A stretch of DNA of 64,000 nucleotides from JACCZX01 sp963829995 (GCA_963829995.1 CAWHKW010000027.1:1-64000), one strand, 5' to 3'; shown: positions 44,407 to 52,047, numbered from the stretch's first letter. Numbers and translations are program-made. Notes: generated by a model from the letters alone, not told the origin.

Positions 44407-44880
44407 GTAGAAATCGACATGAGCGACGTGCGTCGTATCGCACAGGAGCCGGTTCATCAGATCTTGCACGGCACGCCGTTCATTGATATCTCAGACTCAG
44501 ACTATCTGCAGAAGGTCGATAGCGGCACACGCCCGGTTATCGTCGTGTTCTATGCCGACAAAGACGAAAAGTCCCGCCTTCTCGCAACACTGGGTCGGTA
44601 TTTAGCCACGGACTTCAGCGGCAAGATCACTTTCTATGCGTATCGCGCCAGTAAGGGCGCGCAGGTAGGCAAGAAGACCCTGCAGCACTTGCAAAAGAGT
44701 TACGGCGTCAAGCAAATACCTGCGACGCTGTTCTACGACAACGACAAGGGAAAGATGGAGTTGGAGCGCACCAACTATGCGGTGCCGACACTGGCTGAAT
44801 ATAGGACGCCGAGCACGTTCTTCTTCAAGGTTTACTACAACACCATCTCCGACTACATCAACAAGAACATACTCGACTAA
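44341..44880 (+). CDS. Periplasmic thioredoxin-fold-like protein without a CXXC site
   Basis: 179 residues from ATG 44341; a GTG three codons earlier is an alternative start. Signal peptide MIAWTSTIVLIAGCLAAPLARA, with cleavage likely at ARA-V. The mature part has thioredoxin-like features: DSGTRPVIVVFYADKDEKSR where the CXXC site would sit, then YGVKQIPATLFYDNDKGK with the cis-proline. The active-site cysteines are absent, so redox activity by the usual mechanism is excluded; binding or chaperone function is possible. Its 5' end is duplicated at 29580. Confidence 0.72.
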   Translation: MIAWTSTIVLIAGCLAAPLARAVEIDMSDVRRIAQEPVHQILHGTPFIDISDSDYLQKVDSGTRPVIVVFYADKDEKSRLLATLGRYLATDFSGKITFYAYRASKGAQVGKKTLQHLQKSYGVKQIPATLFYDNDKGKMELERTNYAVPTLAEYRTPSTFFFKVYYNTISDYINKNILD

Positions 44881-44984
44881 CCGCGTGAAGCGGCACGCGA
44901 ACCTCTCTGGTCCGAAAGGCCAATAGCCGACATCCCCGCATCGCATTCTTCAGCGGTGCGTCTCTAGCAAAATCCCACATCAAT

Positions 44985-45030
44985 GGGTCACGGACGCAGG
45001 GGTCGCGGACGCACGGGGTCGCGGACGCGC
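44985..45030 (+). repeat. Short imperfect tandem repeat, three 15-bp units
   Basis: GGGTC-(A/G)-CGGACGC occurs at 44985, 45000 and 45016 (GGGTCACGGACGCAG, GGGTCGCGGACGCAC, GGGTCGCGGACGCGC), spaced by 15-16 bases. It lies in the gap after the thioredoxin-fold gene. No function is evident. Confidence 0.6.
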
Positions 45031-45096
45031 CGCAGACGTTCGATCATTACGCAGTCCATTGTTGGGAATGCTTGTGCCCCGAGGTAACGACGACCG

Positions 45097-45849
45097 TTGA
45101 TTCGCAGTATGGGAACAACAAGCGTCAGGGATTCGATTCTTCTCGTCGGTGCAAGCGGACGGACGGGCCGGTATGTTCTGCGCTACCTGTGTAACGCGTC
45201 CGTGCCGGTCATTGCCTGCGTGCGAAGCGCGGATCGCCTCGCATCCGAACCGTCGTTGGCACCTGCCGAAGTTGTGTTGGCCAATGTGGAGCAGCCACAC
45301 ACGCTTGCTCCCTTGATTGAGCGCGCGGCCCATGTGATCTACCTCGCCGGCGGGAATCGAAGAGGCTTGTCGCCCGGCGCATGGCAACTTGAGGTTGACG
45401 GCCTGGCAGATTGCCTCGAGCTCGCCAAGCGGTCCGGTCTGCCTGGTCGATGGATTTCGGTGAGCTACAGCAGATCGGATCAGCGCACCGGCGCTACCAC
45501 CTGGGCGGAGACTCGGTGGCGCGAACTGAAACTCGCGGCCGATGAGGTGATAGCCGCAAGCGGCGTCAACTATTTCGTCCTGCGCACCGGGCGGATCGCT
45601 GCTCCCGCTAGTACGGAGCCGCTGGTCAGCATGACGCAAGATTCCGTCGCGGCCGATGCCGAGCTTCCATGCAATTCGCTCGCCTTTCTGCTGACCGGCG
45701 CTGCACTGTCGGGCGCTGCGAATCGTTCGCGTGTGACCGTTCGCGTTCACCCTCACGGGCTCACACTGCAGAGCGCCGTCCAGGCGTTTCGCCTATTGCG
45801 ACAGGACAGCCCTGTCCTTGGCACGACGAGACGGATGCACCACGCTTGA
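45097..45849 (+). CDS. NAD(P)H-binding NmrA/SDR-like protein
   Basis: 250 residues. ILLVGASGRTGRYVLRYL near the N-terminus is the Rossmann GxxGRTG loop of the atypical short-chain dehydrogenase / NmrA-like group. VIYLAGGNRRGLSPGAWQLEVDG corresponds to the middle of the fold, and ISVSYSRSD and YFVLRTGRI follow. No SDR Tyr-x-x-x-Lys catalytic motif can be placed with certainty, so it may sense or bind cofactor. Start is TTG 45097 with GAGG eleven bases before; ATG 45109 is the alternative. Confidence 0.82.
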   Translation: MIRSMGTTSVRDSILLVGASGRTGRYVLRYLCNASVPVIACVRSADRLASEPSLAPAEVVLANVEQPHTLAPLIERAAHVIYLAGGNRRGLSPGAWQLEVDGLADCLELAKRSGLPGRWISVSYSRSDQRTGATTWAETRWRELKLAADEVIAASGVNYFVLRTGRIAAPASTEPLVSMTQDSVAADAELPCNSLAFLLTGAALSGAANRSRVTVRVHPHGLTLQSAVQAFRLLRQDSPVLGTTRRMHHA

Positions 45850-45905
45850 TGTCTAGCCCTCAAGCTCCGGCGCTGGCAACAGCCGCCTACCGATCTGCAG
45901 TCCGG

Positions 45906-46071
45906 CTACAACGATTTGAGGTACTCGGCCAAATCAGAAATCTGGGCCGCCGTCAAACCGAGAGACCGCTTCGCGTTGTAGGTCGCTAGCTGCAAGCATT
46001 CTGTGCAAAGAATGAGGCGGACTGCATCCGGCACTTGGCCCGATGCTTCCGCCTCGATGATGCGACCGTCA
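45906..46071 (-). other. Out-of-frame C-terminal extension of the aldolase gene
   Basis: Directly after the in-frame TGA of the aldolase (46069-46071) the neighbouring frame continues with IDGRIIEAEASGQVPDAV and then LILCTECLQLATYNAKRSLG, ending DLAEYLKSL at TAA/TGA 45906. The sequence is protein-like and its end resembles the last helix of a small cytochrome c. A net shift of one base near 46073 would fuse it to the aldolase. It may be a true fused tail cut off by an indel, or a separate relic. Confidence 0.45.
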
Positions 46072-46968
46072 ATTCTGGAAGCAGGTAAAGCCAGGCCGGT
46101 CGTCCCAGCGGAACGGCCCGCACAGACGCTTGCCCGCACCCAGAGTGGCGTTCGCCACTTCCGTGATCAGCTTCTCGTAGTCGGCGTCACCTTCCGAGTA
46201 ACCGGAGAAGTTACCGAGATCCCCCGAGGCGGCGAAGACACCGTGAATGCCTGGAACTTTAGCGATCGCAGCCGCGTTCTTCACACCCTGGATCGTTTCG
46301 ATCATCACGATGAGGACAATATTGTTGTTGAACGTCTGCCGGTAGTGCTGGTTGGTCAGCCCTGCAGCGTTCAGCCATGGACTTAGCACCGCGTTGGTCT
46401 GGCTGCCGCCGGCGCTACGCCGACCAAACGGAGGAAAGTAGGTCCACTGAACCACCTCCTTGGCTTCCTCGACCGTGTCCACCGTCGGCACGACGAGCAC
46501 CATGGCGCCGCCGTCGAGGGCGTGTTGGATTTCGCGCTCATCGGTGTACGCGATCCGTGCCCCCGGTATCGCCCTGCGGGCCGGACAATTCGACGAAGAT
46601 GCATACGCCCACATCCGCCATGCGTCGCCCCAGTCGATCCCAGAGTGCTGCATCTCGGTCCACGTGAAGTCGGCGGTGGGTTCGCTCGCGAGCGTGCAGT
46701 ACCGGATGTTCATGGCATCGAGGGTGCTCTGATCGTTGCTGCTCATCGTGCGCCCGATCACGTTGCCGCCCGCCAGCAATTCCTGCTTGGCTGGATTCCA
46801 GATCACACCGCCCGTTGTGTCACTGGTCCGCGGTCCATACACCCACGAGTCGGGATTGATGCCGCCCTTGTTCACCAAGGGAAGGGCCTGGGCCACGACT
46901 GCCTGACTCGCCAGAGTCATCGTTGCAGCGACGATCGCTGCAGCGGTCAATTTCGTCCTTGCATGCAT
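46069..46968 (-). CDS. Exported HpcH/HpaI-type aldolase
   Basis: 299 residues, started by an excellent ribosome binding site (AAGGAGGAAACGAAA). A signal peptide ends near AVVAQALPL (residue 26). The mature part has the HpcH/HpaI barrel pattern: HALDGGAMVLVVPTVDTVEEAKEVV with the metal region, IVLIVMIETIQGVKNAAAI with the catalytic glutamate (ETxxG), and GVFAASGDLGNFSG with its metal aspartate. Enzymes of this family cleave 2-oxo-acid aldols in the cytosol, so export is unusual. The reading frame stops at a TGA, but the next frame continues with plausible protein (45906-46071). Confidence 0.82.
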   Translation of the reverse strand: MHARTKLTAAAIVAATMTLASQAVVAQALPLVNKGGINPDSWVYGPRTSDTTGGVIWNPAKQELLAGGNVIGRTMSSNDQSTLDAMNIRYCTLASEPTADFTWTEMQHSGIDWGDAWRMWAYASSSNCPARRAIPGARIAYTDEREIQHALDGGAMVLVVPTVDTVEEAKEVVQWTYFPPFGRRSAGGSQTNAVLSPWLNAAGLTNQHYRQTFNNNIVLIVMIETIQGVKNAAAIAKVPGIHGVFAASGDLGNFSGYSEGDADYEKLITEVANATLGAGKRLCGPFRWDDRPGFTCFQN

Positions 46969-47194
46969 TTTCGTTTCCTCCTTGTTTCCGCGGATTGTTG
47001 CCGGCGACGCAGCGCCCTCCGCGATTGATTCGCATCACACCTCTATGACAGCACCGACTCGAACACCGAGATGAAAATGCACCTTCGAAAAAGCGCAGGT
47101 GCGCGAAGTCGCGGAAATTAAATCACCAATAGACTTGCGACTGTGGCCGGTCGAATACCGAGAAGGGGTTAGCCGCAGCGATACCGCCGCAAAT

Positions 47195-47929
47195 ATGCGT
47201 TCTCTCCTGCTGACCTTGCTCGTAATCGCGACGATAGTGTCGGGGTGCGCAGCGCCGGTGATGCACGGTGATCCGTCGTCGATGGACACAACACATCCGC
47301 ACAGCATTTACGTTGTACGTCAGCCTTGGCACACCGGCATCGTCGTGCTCGCCGCGGATGTCCCCGCGAACGCATGGTTGGCACGTCGCGACTTCCCCGA
47401 TGCCGCGTACCTCGAGGTCGGCTGGGGCGATCGCGCGTACTACCAGGCCGCCGATCCGGGTGTCTGGCTTGGACTGCGGGCTTTGTTCTGGCCCACGCCC
47501 GGCGTGCTTCACGTCGCTGCATTCAACGGGCCGGTCGAGCGAACCTTTGGCTCCACCGAAATCCTCGAGCTTCGCGTGTCCGCGCGCGGTCTCGCCCGGC
47601 TGGTCGAAGTCGTGCGCGACAGCCATGAGCTCGATGCGTCCGGCCGACCGATCGCGCTTGGACCTGGCCTGTACGGCGCGAGCCGCTTCTATGCGTCGCG
47701 CGAGAAGTTCCACCTATTCAAGACCTGCAACGTATGGACGGCAAGCGTTCTGCTGGAAGCCGGCATCCCCGTGTCGCCGGGGCTCGCATTCAGCGCCGGC
47801 AATCTGATGACACAGCTGCGGCCGAACGGACGGGTGATCCGACCGGCGCAGGCGCAAAGCAGTGTCGCTACGAGAATCGAGAACTTGGATGGAGATTTTG
47901 AAGAATGGCGAAGATCGTTTTCGGAATGA
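47195..47929 (+). CDS. DUF2459 (TIGR02117) lipoprotein
   Basis: 244 residues from ATG 47195. The lipobox is at VSGCAAP (Cys 18), so the protein is lipid-anchored outside the cytoplasm. The motifs VVRQPWHTGIVV, FPDAAYLEVGWGDRAYYQ and FKTCNVWTASVLLEAGI are those of the DUF2459 family, with a conserved histidine and cysteine that suggest a papain/NlpC-like fold. No reaction is established. Bases 47099-47194 are also open but without a start signal. Overlaps the next gene by 25 bases. Confidence 0.85.
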   Translation: MRSLLLTLLVIATIVSGCAAPVMHGDPSSMDTTHPHSIYVVRQPWHTGIVVLAADVPANAWLARRDFPDAAYLEVGWGDRAYYQAADPGVWLGLRALFWPTPGVLHVAAFNGPVERTFGSTEILELRVSARGLARLVEVVRDSHELDASGRPIALGPGLYGASRFYASREKFHLFKTCNVWTASVLLEAGIPVSPGLAFSAGNLMTQLRPNGRVIRPAQAQSSVATRIENLDGDFEEWRRSFSE

Positions 47930-48435
47930 ACGTGTCCCTGGACGGCTATGTCGACCATGAGGCATTTGCGCCATGTCCCGCACTTTTTCGTCACTTCATC
48001 GAGCAAGCGCGCAGCCTGACGGGCAGTGTGTACGGCCGCCGCTTGTATGAGGTCATGCGCTATTGGGACGAAGACCATCCTGAGTGGACCTCGGAACTCC
48101 ACGAATTCGCGCAGGCGTGGCGGAGCCAACGGAAGTGGGTCGTGTCGCGCTCGTTGAAGTCAGTCGGCCCTAACGCCACCCTTGTGAAGGATGACATCGA
48201 GGCAGTGATACGCGGGCTGAAGGCTCAGCTCGCTGGGGAAATTGAAGTTGGCGGACCTGACCTGGCACGAAGCCTGACCGACCTTGGTCTCATTGATGAG
48301 TATCTGCTCTACTTCCACCCCGTCGTGCTTGGTCGCGGCAAACCGTTTTTCGCCGGTCCCCGGACGCGGCTCCGCCTTGTGGCCAGCGATCGAATCGGCG
48401 AGGACGCGATTAGGTTGACGTACGTTCCTGCTTAG
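47905..48435 (+). CDS. Dihydrofolate-reductase-fold protein (RibD C-terminal family), second copy type
   Basis: 176 residues from ATG 47905, inside the end of the DUF2459 gene. MAKIVFGMNVSLDGYVDHEAF, GSVYGRRLYEVMRYW, EIEVGGPDLARSL and HPVVLGRGKPFF are the RibD_C signature blocks with the NADPH-binding GG loop. It is shorter than the member at 3682 (223 residues) and only distantly alike. Substrate unknown. Confidence 0.88.
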   Translation: MAKIVFGMNVSLDGYVDHEAFAPCPALFRHFIEQARSLTGSVYGRRLYEVMRYWDEDHPEWTSELHEFAQAWRSQRKWVVSRSLKSVGPNATLVKDDIEAVIRGLKAQLAGEIEVGGPDLARSLTDLGLIDEYLLYFHPVVLGRGKPFFAGPRTRLRLVASDRIGEDAIRLTYVPA

Positions 48436-48649
48436 TCACGTTGCAAGATCGCTTGGTGAACTACCCAGCACCATCAATGAAAAAATTGCAAAGCCTCCGC
48501 TGCGAGTTCGGTGTCCATCCCGCGGATGAGGGCGACGCGATCAGATAACCCCAAAGAATTGGCATCGCCACTGCGTGAGCCGGTCGTTACTCTGGGAAAG
48601 GTCCGCAGGGTTCAACCGCGGAGCCCAATAATCGAGAGGTGAGAGTGTC

Positions 48650-48946
48650 ATGCCTGCAACTGTTTTGCGCTGGTTTCATTCCGAAGCGGACCCGCCAATA
48701 GTCCAGAGGCTCATTGTCGAACCCGAGGAGCAGCTAGCGCTCCGTAATCAGCAGAGGCTAGAGCAGGCCAAGCGGATTCTTGGTGGGCGTTACGTTCTGC
48801 ACTCGAGCAACCAAGTGATTCGACAAAACGTAAATCAGCCGCGCAAGCTGGCCGCGCGTGCGCTTGCGTCGAACAAGTTGCGCAATTCAGAGCCGGACGC
48901 TTCGCGCGAGCGTCCATCATTCAAAGCTGACTCGGAGAGGAGGTAA
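48650..48946 (+). CDS. Hypothetical basic protein
   Basis: 98 residues from ATG 48650, preceded by GAGAGGTGAGAGTGTC. No signal peptide or membrane helix. It has a central coiled-coil-like stretch (EEQLALRNQQRLEQAKRIL) and a basic, polar C-terminus. I do not recognise it. It ends 30 bases inside the convergent hydratase gene. Confidence 0.45.
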   Translation: MPATVLRWFHSEADPPIVQRLIVEPEEQLALRNQQRLEQAKRILGGRYVLHSSNQVIRQNVNQPRKLAARALASNKLRNSEPDASRERPSFKADSERR

Positions 48947-49711
48947 TGCGGAACTGAAGACCGCGGTCCAACTCTCCCCTGTTGTCACGGGCCAAGCGTC
49001 GGTCCACGTTCCGGTAGTGACCACGTCGCCCGCGACCAAGTCCGTCGCACCGGGGCATGAGCGGAGTTCTACAAGGAAGTGCATGAGCGCACGAAGCGGG
49101 CTGTCCAGAACATTCGCGCCGGCGCCTTCTTCCACCAGCTCGCCGTTCTTGTGCAACCTCACCCGGGCGCCCGCCAGTACTTGATGAAGTTGCTCGGCGT
49201 CGCGCGCTAAGTCGGCAATGGGCACCTGTTGCCCGATAAGCAGCCGCCCATGAAGGCCGCCATCAACCACAGTTTGCGGCGCCGTGAACTTCCAGTTGGG
49301 CGGGTGCGACTGCACGATCTCGAACCCAGGGGCCGCCCATTCCAAGGCTTCGAATAATTCTTCGAGACTGCAACTGGCGCGCGGCGTCGCCTTAATGCCA
49401 AACACAACCTCCGGTTCGATCCGCGGTTGGCAAAGACGCGCCAACGAAACTGCGCCAGCGCCGTTGCAATGGGCGATAGTCGTGTTCCACATCGAACCCC
49501 AGATGGGCGCGAACACGTTGTAGCGCGACCAAATGGTGCGATTGGTGAATCCAATCTTGTAGCCCACTGGAAGTTCGCCACGCGCGACGCGAAGTGCGCG
49601 CACTGCTAACGCGGTTTCGTAGGCGGAGGAAAGTTCATTGCATTCGCAGTCGCCGCTCGTTGGCCACAAGTCGCCCGTATCGCAATGCTGCAAAACTTCC
49701 TGGGGGGTCAT
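48917..49711 (-). CDS. 2-keto-4-pentenoate hydratase (fumarylacetoacetase-like fold)
   Basis: 264 residues from ATG 49711; a TTG eleven codons upstream is less likely. The FAH-fold blocks VGYKIGFTNRTIWSRYNVFAPIWG, IEPEVVFGIK (metal-binding E-x-E), PGFEIVQSHPPNWKFTAPQTVVDGG and VVTTGTWTDAWPV fit the MhpD/DmpE hydratase and oxalocrotonate decarboxylase branch. Such enzymes work in aromatic meta-cleavage pathways, but no partner genes (dioxygenase, aldolase) are adjacent. The fold needs a divalent metal. Its function in this strain is thus open. Confidence 0.82.
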   Translation of the reverse strand: MTPQEVLQHCDTGDLWPTSGDCECNELSSAYETALAVRALRVARGELPVGYKIGFTNRTIWSRYNVFAPIWGSMWNTTIAHCNGAGAVSLARLCQPRIEPEVVFGIKATPRASCSLEELFEALEWAAPGFEIVQSHPPNWKFTAPQTVVDGGLHGRLLIGQQVPIADLARDAEQLHQVLAGARVRLHKNGELVEEGAGANVLDSPLRALMHFLVELRSCPGATDLVAGDVVTTGTWTDAWPVTTGESWTAVFSSALPPLRVSFE

Positions 49712-49985
49712 CCTTTGCCGTCTTTTAAGCGCTGATCCGCCCAAAGTTTATGCGGACCTTTTCTGCCGCGCGGAGGCACGTCCCGACACACCTCCAAAGT
49801 CCGGCGAGCCGCGAGGGCGACGTCGGCGCACCTTACAGTGACCCGGACACGCGGAGACGTTGGGGGCCCAAGTCTTTGTTTTTCCTGACGGGCTGGTATG
49901 GCGTGACGCTCGGTCCAGACTTTGCTTTGGTGCCTTCTTAGCGTGCTAGCTCGACGCGATCCGCAGGTTTGAAAGGAGAGCAATC

Positions 49986-50558
49986 ATGTCCGCCAAGCGC
50001 TTCGTAAGCTCCGTGCTCGCACTCGCACTCGCGGCTGCGGTCGGCTTCAGCTCGACTGCCCTCGCGGCGCCTATCTCGGTGGACATTTTCGCCAACCAGA
50101 ACAGTTCGTCGGGCGGCATTGCGGTCGACAGCGGACTCGATCTCGCTGCGGGAGACCGTCTGGTTTCGTTCGTGGATCCTCTGGACTGCTGGAGTGCTGG
50201 CGCAGCCAACCGGATATCGAATGCAAACGGACTGGACGGATTGAGCCCGGCGCCCTGCCAGCCAACAGGCGACTTTGGTTTGCATTCGCAGGATGGCGAA
50301 ACGTTCCGCTTCGGTGCCTTAGTAGGTCGCATCGACGCAGGTGACTGGTTCCTCCTCGGCACGAGTTTCGACGCTGTCATCAATGAGACGGGCCGGCTGT
50401 ATCTCGCTTACTGGGATAGCAATTTCGGTGACAACTTTGGTTTTGTGACGGCATCGATCGACGTGAATCCTTCGCAGGTGCCCACGCCTGGCGGCCTTGC
50501 GCTCCTGTGCGCGGGCCTGCTTGCACTGGGCGCCAGCCGGAGATCGCGGCAAGGCTGA
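49986..50558 (+). CDS. PEP-CTERM-type exported protein with PA-IL-lectin-like domain
   Basis: 190 residues. A good ribosome binding site (GAAAGGAGAGCAATC) precedes the ATG. A signal peptide ends near ALAAPIS (residue 28). The middle part (about 30-160) has LVGRIDAGDWFLLGTSFDAV and GRLYLAYWDSNFGDNFGFVTAS, which resemble the calcium-binding galactose lectin PA-IL (LecA) core, including a carboxylate-rich loop. The end is VPTPGGLALLCAGLLALGA followed by SRRSRQG: a helix between a Pro-containing motif and an Arg cluster, i.e. a PEP-CTERM sorting signal with VPTP. It is probably processed by an exosortase and surface-linked; the lectin assignment is inferred. Confidence 0.75.
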   Translation: MSAKRFVSSVLALALAAAVGFSSTALAAPISVDIFANQNSSSGGIAVDSGLDLAAGDRLVSFVDPLDCWSAGAANRISNANGLDGLSPAPCQPTGDFGLHSQDGETFRFGALVGRIDAGDWFLLGTSFDAVINETGRLYLAYWDSNFGDNFGFVTASIDVNPSQVPTPGGLALLCAGLLALGASRRSRQG

Positions 50559-50596
50559 CGGCGCTCAATTGAAGAGATAGTCGGCTTCGAGCCGGA

Positions 50597-50890
50597 TCAG
50601 TCGCCCTTGCGCTGGGGAAGGTGGCGGCTACAAAGCATTGAACCCTGTTCGTACGCGTCCGGCAACGCGCTGAATTGAACGAACTCATCGCAGCGCCCGC
50701 ACTTGTGCAGCAGTATGGGCGCCACCTGTTGATCGAAGACAAACCGCTGCTCCTGAGTCATCGCGTCCAAACCTTTATGTAGATAAAGGCGGGCTACACC
50801 AAAGGCCGATGACAGCGGGTCGATAATTCCCATCTCGCCGAGCATGTGCAACGCTGACATCTTGTCGCTTAGTTGCTGATCATCGCTCAT
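50597..50890 (-). CDS. Hypothetical protein with two C-x-x-C-like cysteine pairs
   Basis: 97 residues from ATG 50890. It has SDDQQLSDKMSALHMLGEMG and a C-terminal segment HKCGRCDEFVQF, then SMLCSRHLPQ, so a small zinc ribbon is possible. No signal peptide. Function unknown; it follows the 56-residue gene at 50938 on the same strand with a 47-base gap, which suggests a pair. Confidence 0.55.
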   Translation of the reverse strand: MSDDQQLSDKMSALHMLGEMGIIDPLSSAFGVARLYLHKGLDAMTQEQRFVFDQQVAPILLHKCGRCDEFVQFSALPDAYEQGSMLCSRHLPQRKGD

Positions 50891-50937
50891 GCCGTGCAGC
50901 CTCTTGCCCAAAGCGACCTTGGTTTCCTACGGCAGGT

Positions 50938-51108
50938 TTAAGGCATCTCGTTCGGAATATCAACAATCGCGCCCACGGCGGTCATGGCCGCGCACTGGGC
51001 CGCCACCTGCGTCCGCAACGCTGCGTCCTCTGCAGAATCATGCGGATTGGTTGTTGAGCGGTTAATCGCAACTTCCAGGTGAATGCACGTCAGTCGATCC
51101 GAGTTCAT
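50938..51108 (-). CDS. Small hypothetical protein (56 residues)
   Basis: Read directly: ATG 51108, six bases after GGAG, opens MNSDRLTCIHLEVAINRS and ends VDIPNEMP. The frame uses common codons and has acidic and alanine-rich middle (SAEDAALRTQVAAQCAAM). It is too short for ordinary gene calling. I recognise no family. It lies upstream of the zinc-ribbon-like gene at 50597 on the same strand and divergent from the SelW gene. Confidence 0.5.
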   Translation of the reverse strand: MNSDRLTCIHLEVAINRSTTNPHDSAEDAALRTQVAAQCAAMTAVGAIVDIPNEMP

Positions 51109-51318
51109 TGTCCGCTCCGTTTAAAGACGAAGTGGATTCTTCCCCGTTCATACAAGCCCGTTCTTAGGAAAAGCAGTGCAATTGATGACGATGCGACATC
51201 GACCTCGCTTTGCCCATGATCGCGTCCGGTGTCGCCCCTCGGCCAATTGCGGACGTCGCAACCGGGCGTCACAATTGCTCGAAAGCAGACGTTCTGTTCA
51301 GCGAAGATGAGGAATGTT

Positions 51319-51534
51319 ATGGCGATCGTTATTCATTACTGCGCGGCCTGAAACTACAAACCCGATGCCCTCCGTGTGAAGGCGTGGTTTGATACGCGCG
51401 GGCGTGGTCCAGTGGACATACAGCCCGGACGTACCGGCCAGTTCGACGTCGTCGTCAACGGCCAGGTTGTGTTTTCGCGATACGAGACCGGAAGGTTTCC
51501 TTCAGACACGGACCTGGCGAACATTTCGGCGTAG
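51319..51534 (+). CDS. SelW/Rdx-family selenoprotein, in-frame TGA read as selenocysteine
   Basis: Continuous 72-codon frame from ATG 51319 (GAGG six to nine bases before) to TAG 51532-51534, with one in-frame TGA (51349-51351) at codon 11. The residues around it, YCAA-U-NYKP, match the redox motif of selenoprotein W (CxxU followed by YKP) at the expected distance from the N-terminus. After the TGA the frame keeps SelW/Rdx features: VDIQPGRTGQFDVVVNGQ, then FSRYETGRFPSDTDLANI. The thioredoxin-like fold would be a small cytosolic thiol/selenol redox protein. An alternative is a Cys-to-stop mutation, but the downstream frame is undamaged and a hairpin fitting a bacterial SECIS begins six bases after the TGA. 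A gene caller would split or miss it. Confidence 0.78.
51358..51390 (+). promoter_or_regulatory. Candidate bacterial SECIS hairpin of the SelW gene
   Basis: Seven bases after the TGA an RNA hairpin can form: AAACC (51358-51362) pairs GGTTT (51386-51390); after a 2-base bulge ATGCC (51365-51369) pairs GGCGT (51381-51385); the loop is CTCCGTGTGAA. The loop G residues lie 23-27 bases past the TGA, within the range of bacterial SECIS elements. Pairing is read by eye. Confidence 0.55.
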
Positions 51535-51561
51535 GTCTCTGCCGTGCGATGGAGGTATCAC

Positions 51562-52047
51562 ATGGAGCCTAAGCACGAAAGAGACGCAGCAGCAGTACGC
51601 ATATTTCCTCCCGCAATACCGTTGCTGACCGTGGTAGCTGGAGTCGGACTCAATCGCCTCTGGCCAATTGACCTTGGCTTCGAGTTTGAAGGACCGGAAC
51701 GCTATTGGGTCGGTGGTTTGATCGTGGCTGGCGCAGTGCTCGGTCTCGGCTGGCGGTCCGTTGTCCAACTTCGACGAACGGGGCAAAGCGAGAACCCTTG
51801 GAAGCCAACGACGGAGATTGTCGAGCGCGGCCCGTTTCGTTTCACACGCAATCCCATGTACCTGCAAATGGTGCTTGTTTGCATTGGCATCGCGGTGGCG
51901 TTCATGAACCTGTGGATTCTGATTTTGACTCCTGTTTGCGCATGGCTGCTCCAAAGGTTTGCGATCCTGCCAGAGGAACGTTATCTGGAGCGAAAGTTTG
52001 GCGAGACCTACTTGGCATACAAGCGGAGAGTTCGCCGTTGGCTGTGA
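51562..52047 (+). CDS. Isoprenylcysteine carboxyl methyltransferase-like (ICMT/NnrU family) membrane protein
   Basis: 161 residues from ATG 51562 after GGAGGTATCAC. About four membrane helices with the C-terminal signature GPFRFTRNPMYLQMVLVCIG, then ILPEERYLERKFGETYLAYKRRVRRW, the phospholipid- or isoprenylcysteine-methyltransferase-like pattern that binds S-adenosylmethionine in the membrane. Bacterial members have unknown acceptors. It starts 27 bases after the selenoprotein gene and is probably transcribed with it. Confidence 0.86.
   Translation: MEPKHERDAAAVRIFPPAIPLLTVVAGVGLNRLWPIDLGFEFEGPERYWVGGLIVAGAVLGLGWRSVVQLRRTGQSENPWKPTTEIVERGPFRFTRNPMYLQMVLVCIGIAVAFMNLWILILTPVCAWLLQRFAILPEERYLERKFGETYLAYKRRVRRWL

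Noticed and set aside
46069..46071. TGA of the aldolase as a second selenocysteine codon
   Set aside because: Reading through in frame gives RSHHRGGSIG, not a redox motif, while the neighbouring frame gives a good protein. A frameshift is the better explanation.
48477..48548. 23-codon frame (MKKLQSLRCEFGVH) upstream of the hypothetical gene at 48650
   Set aside because: No ribosome binding site, no neighbour coupling and no conserved context visible.
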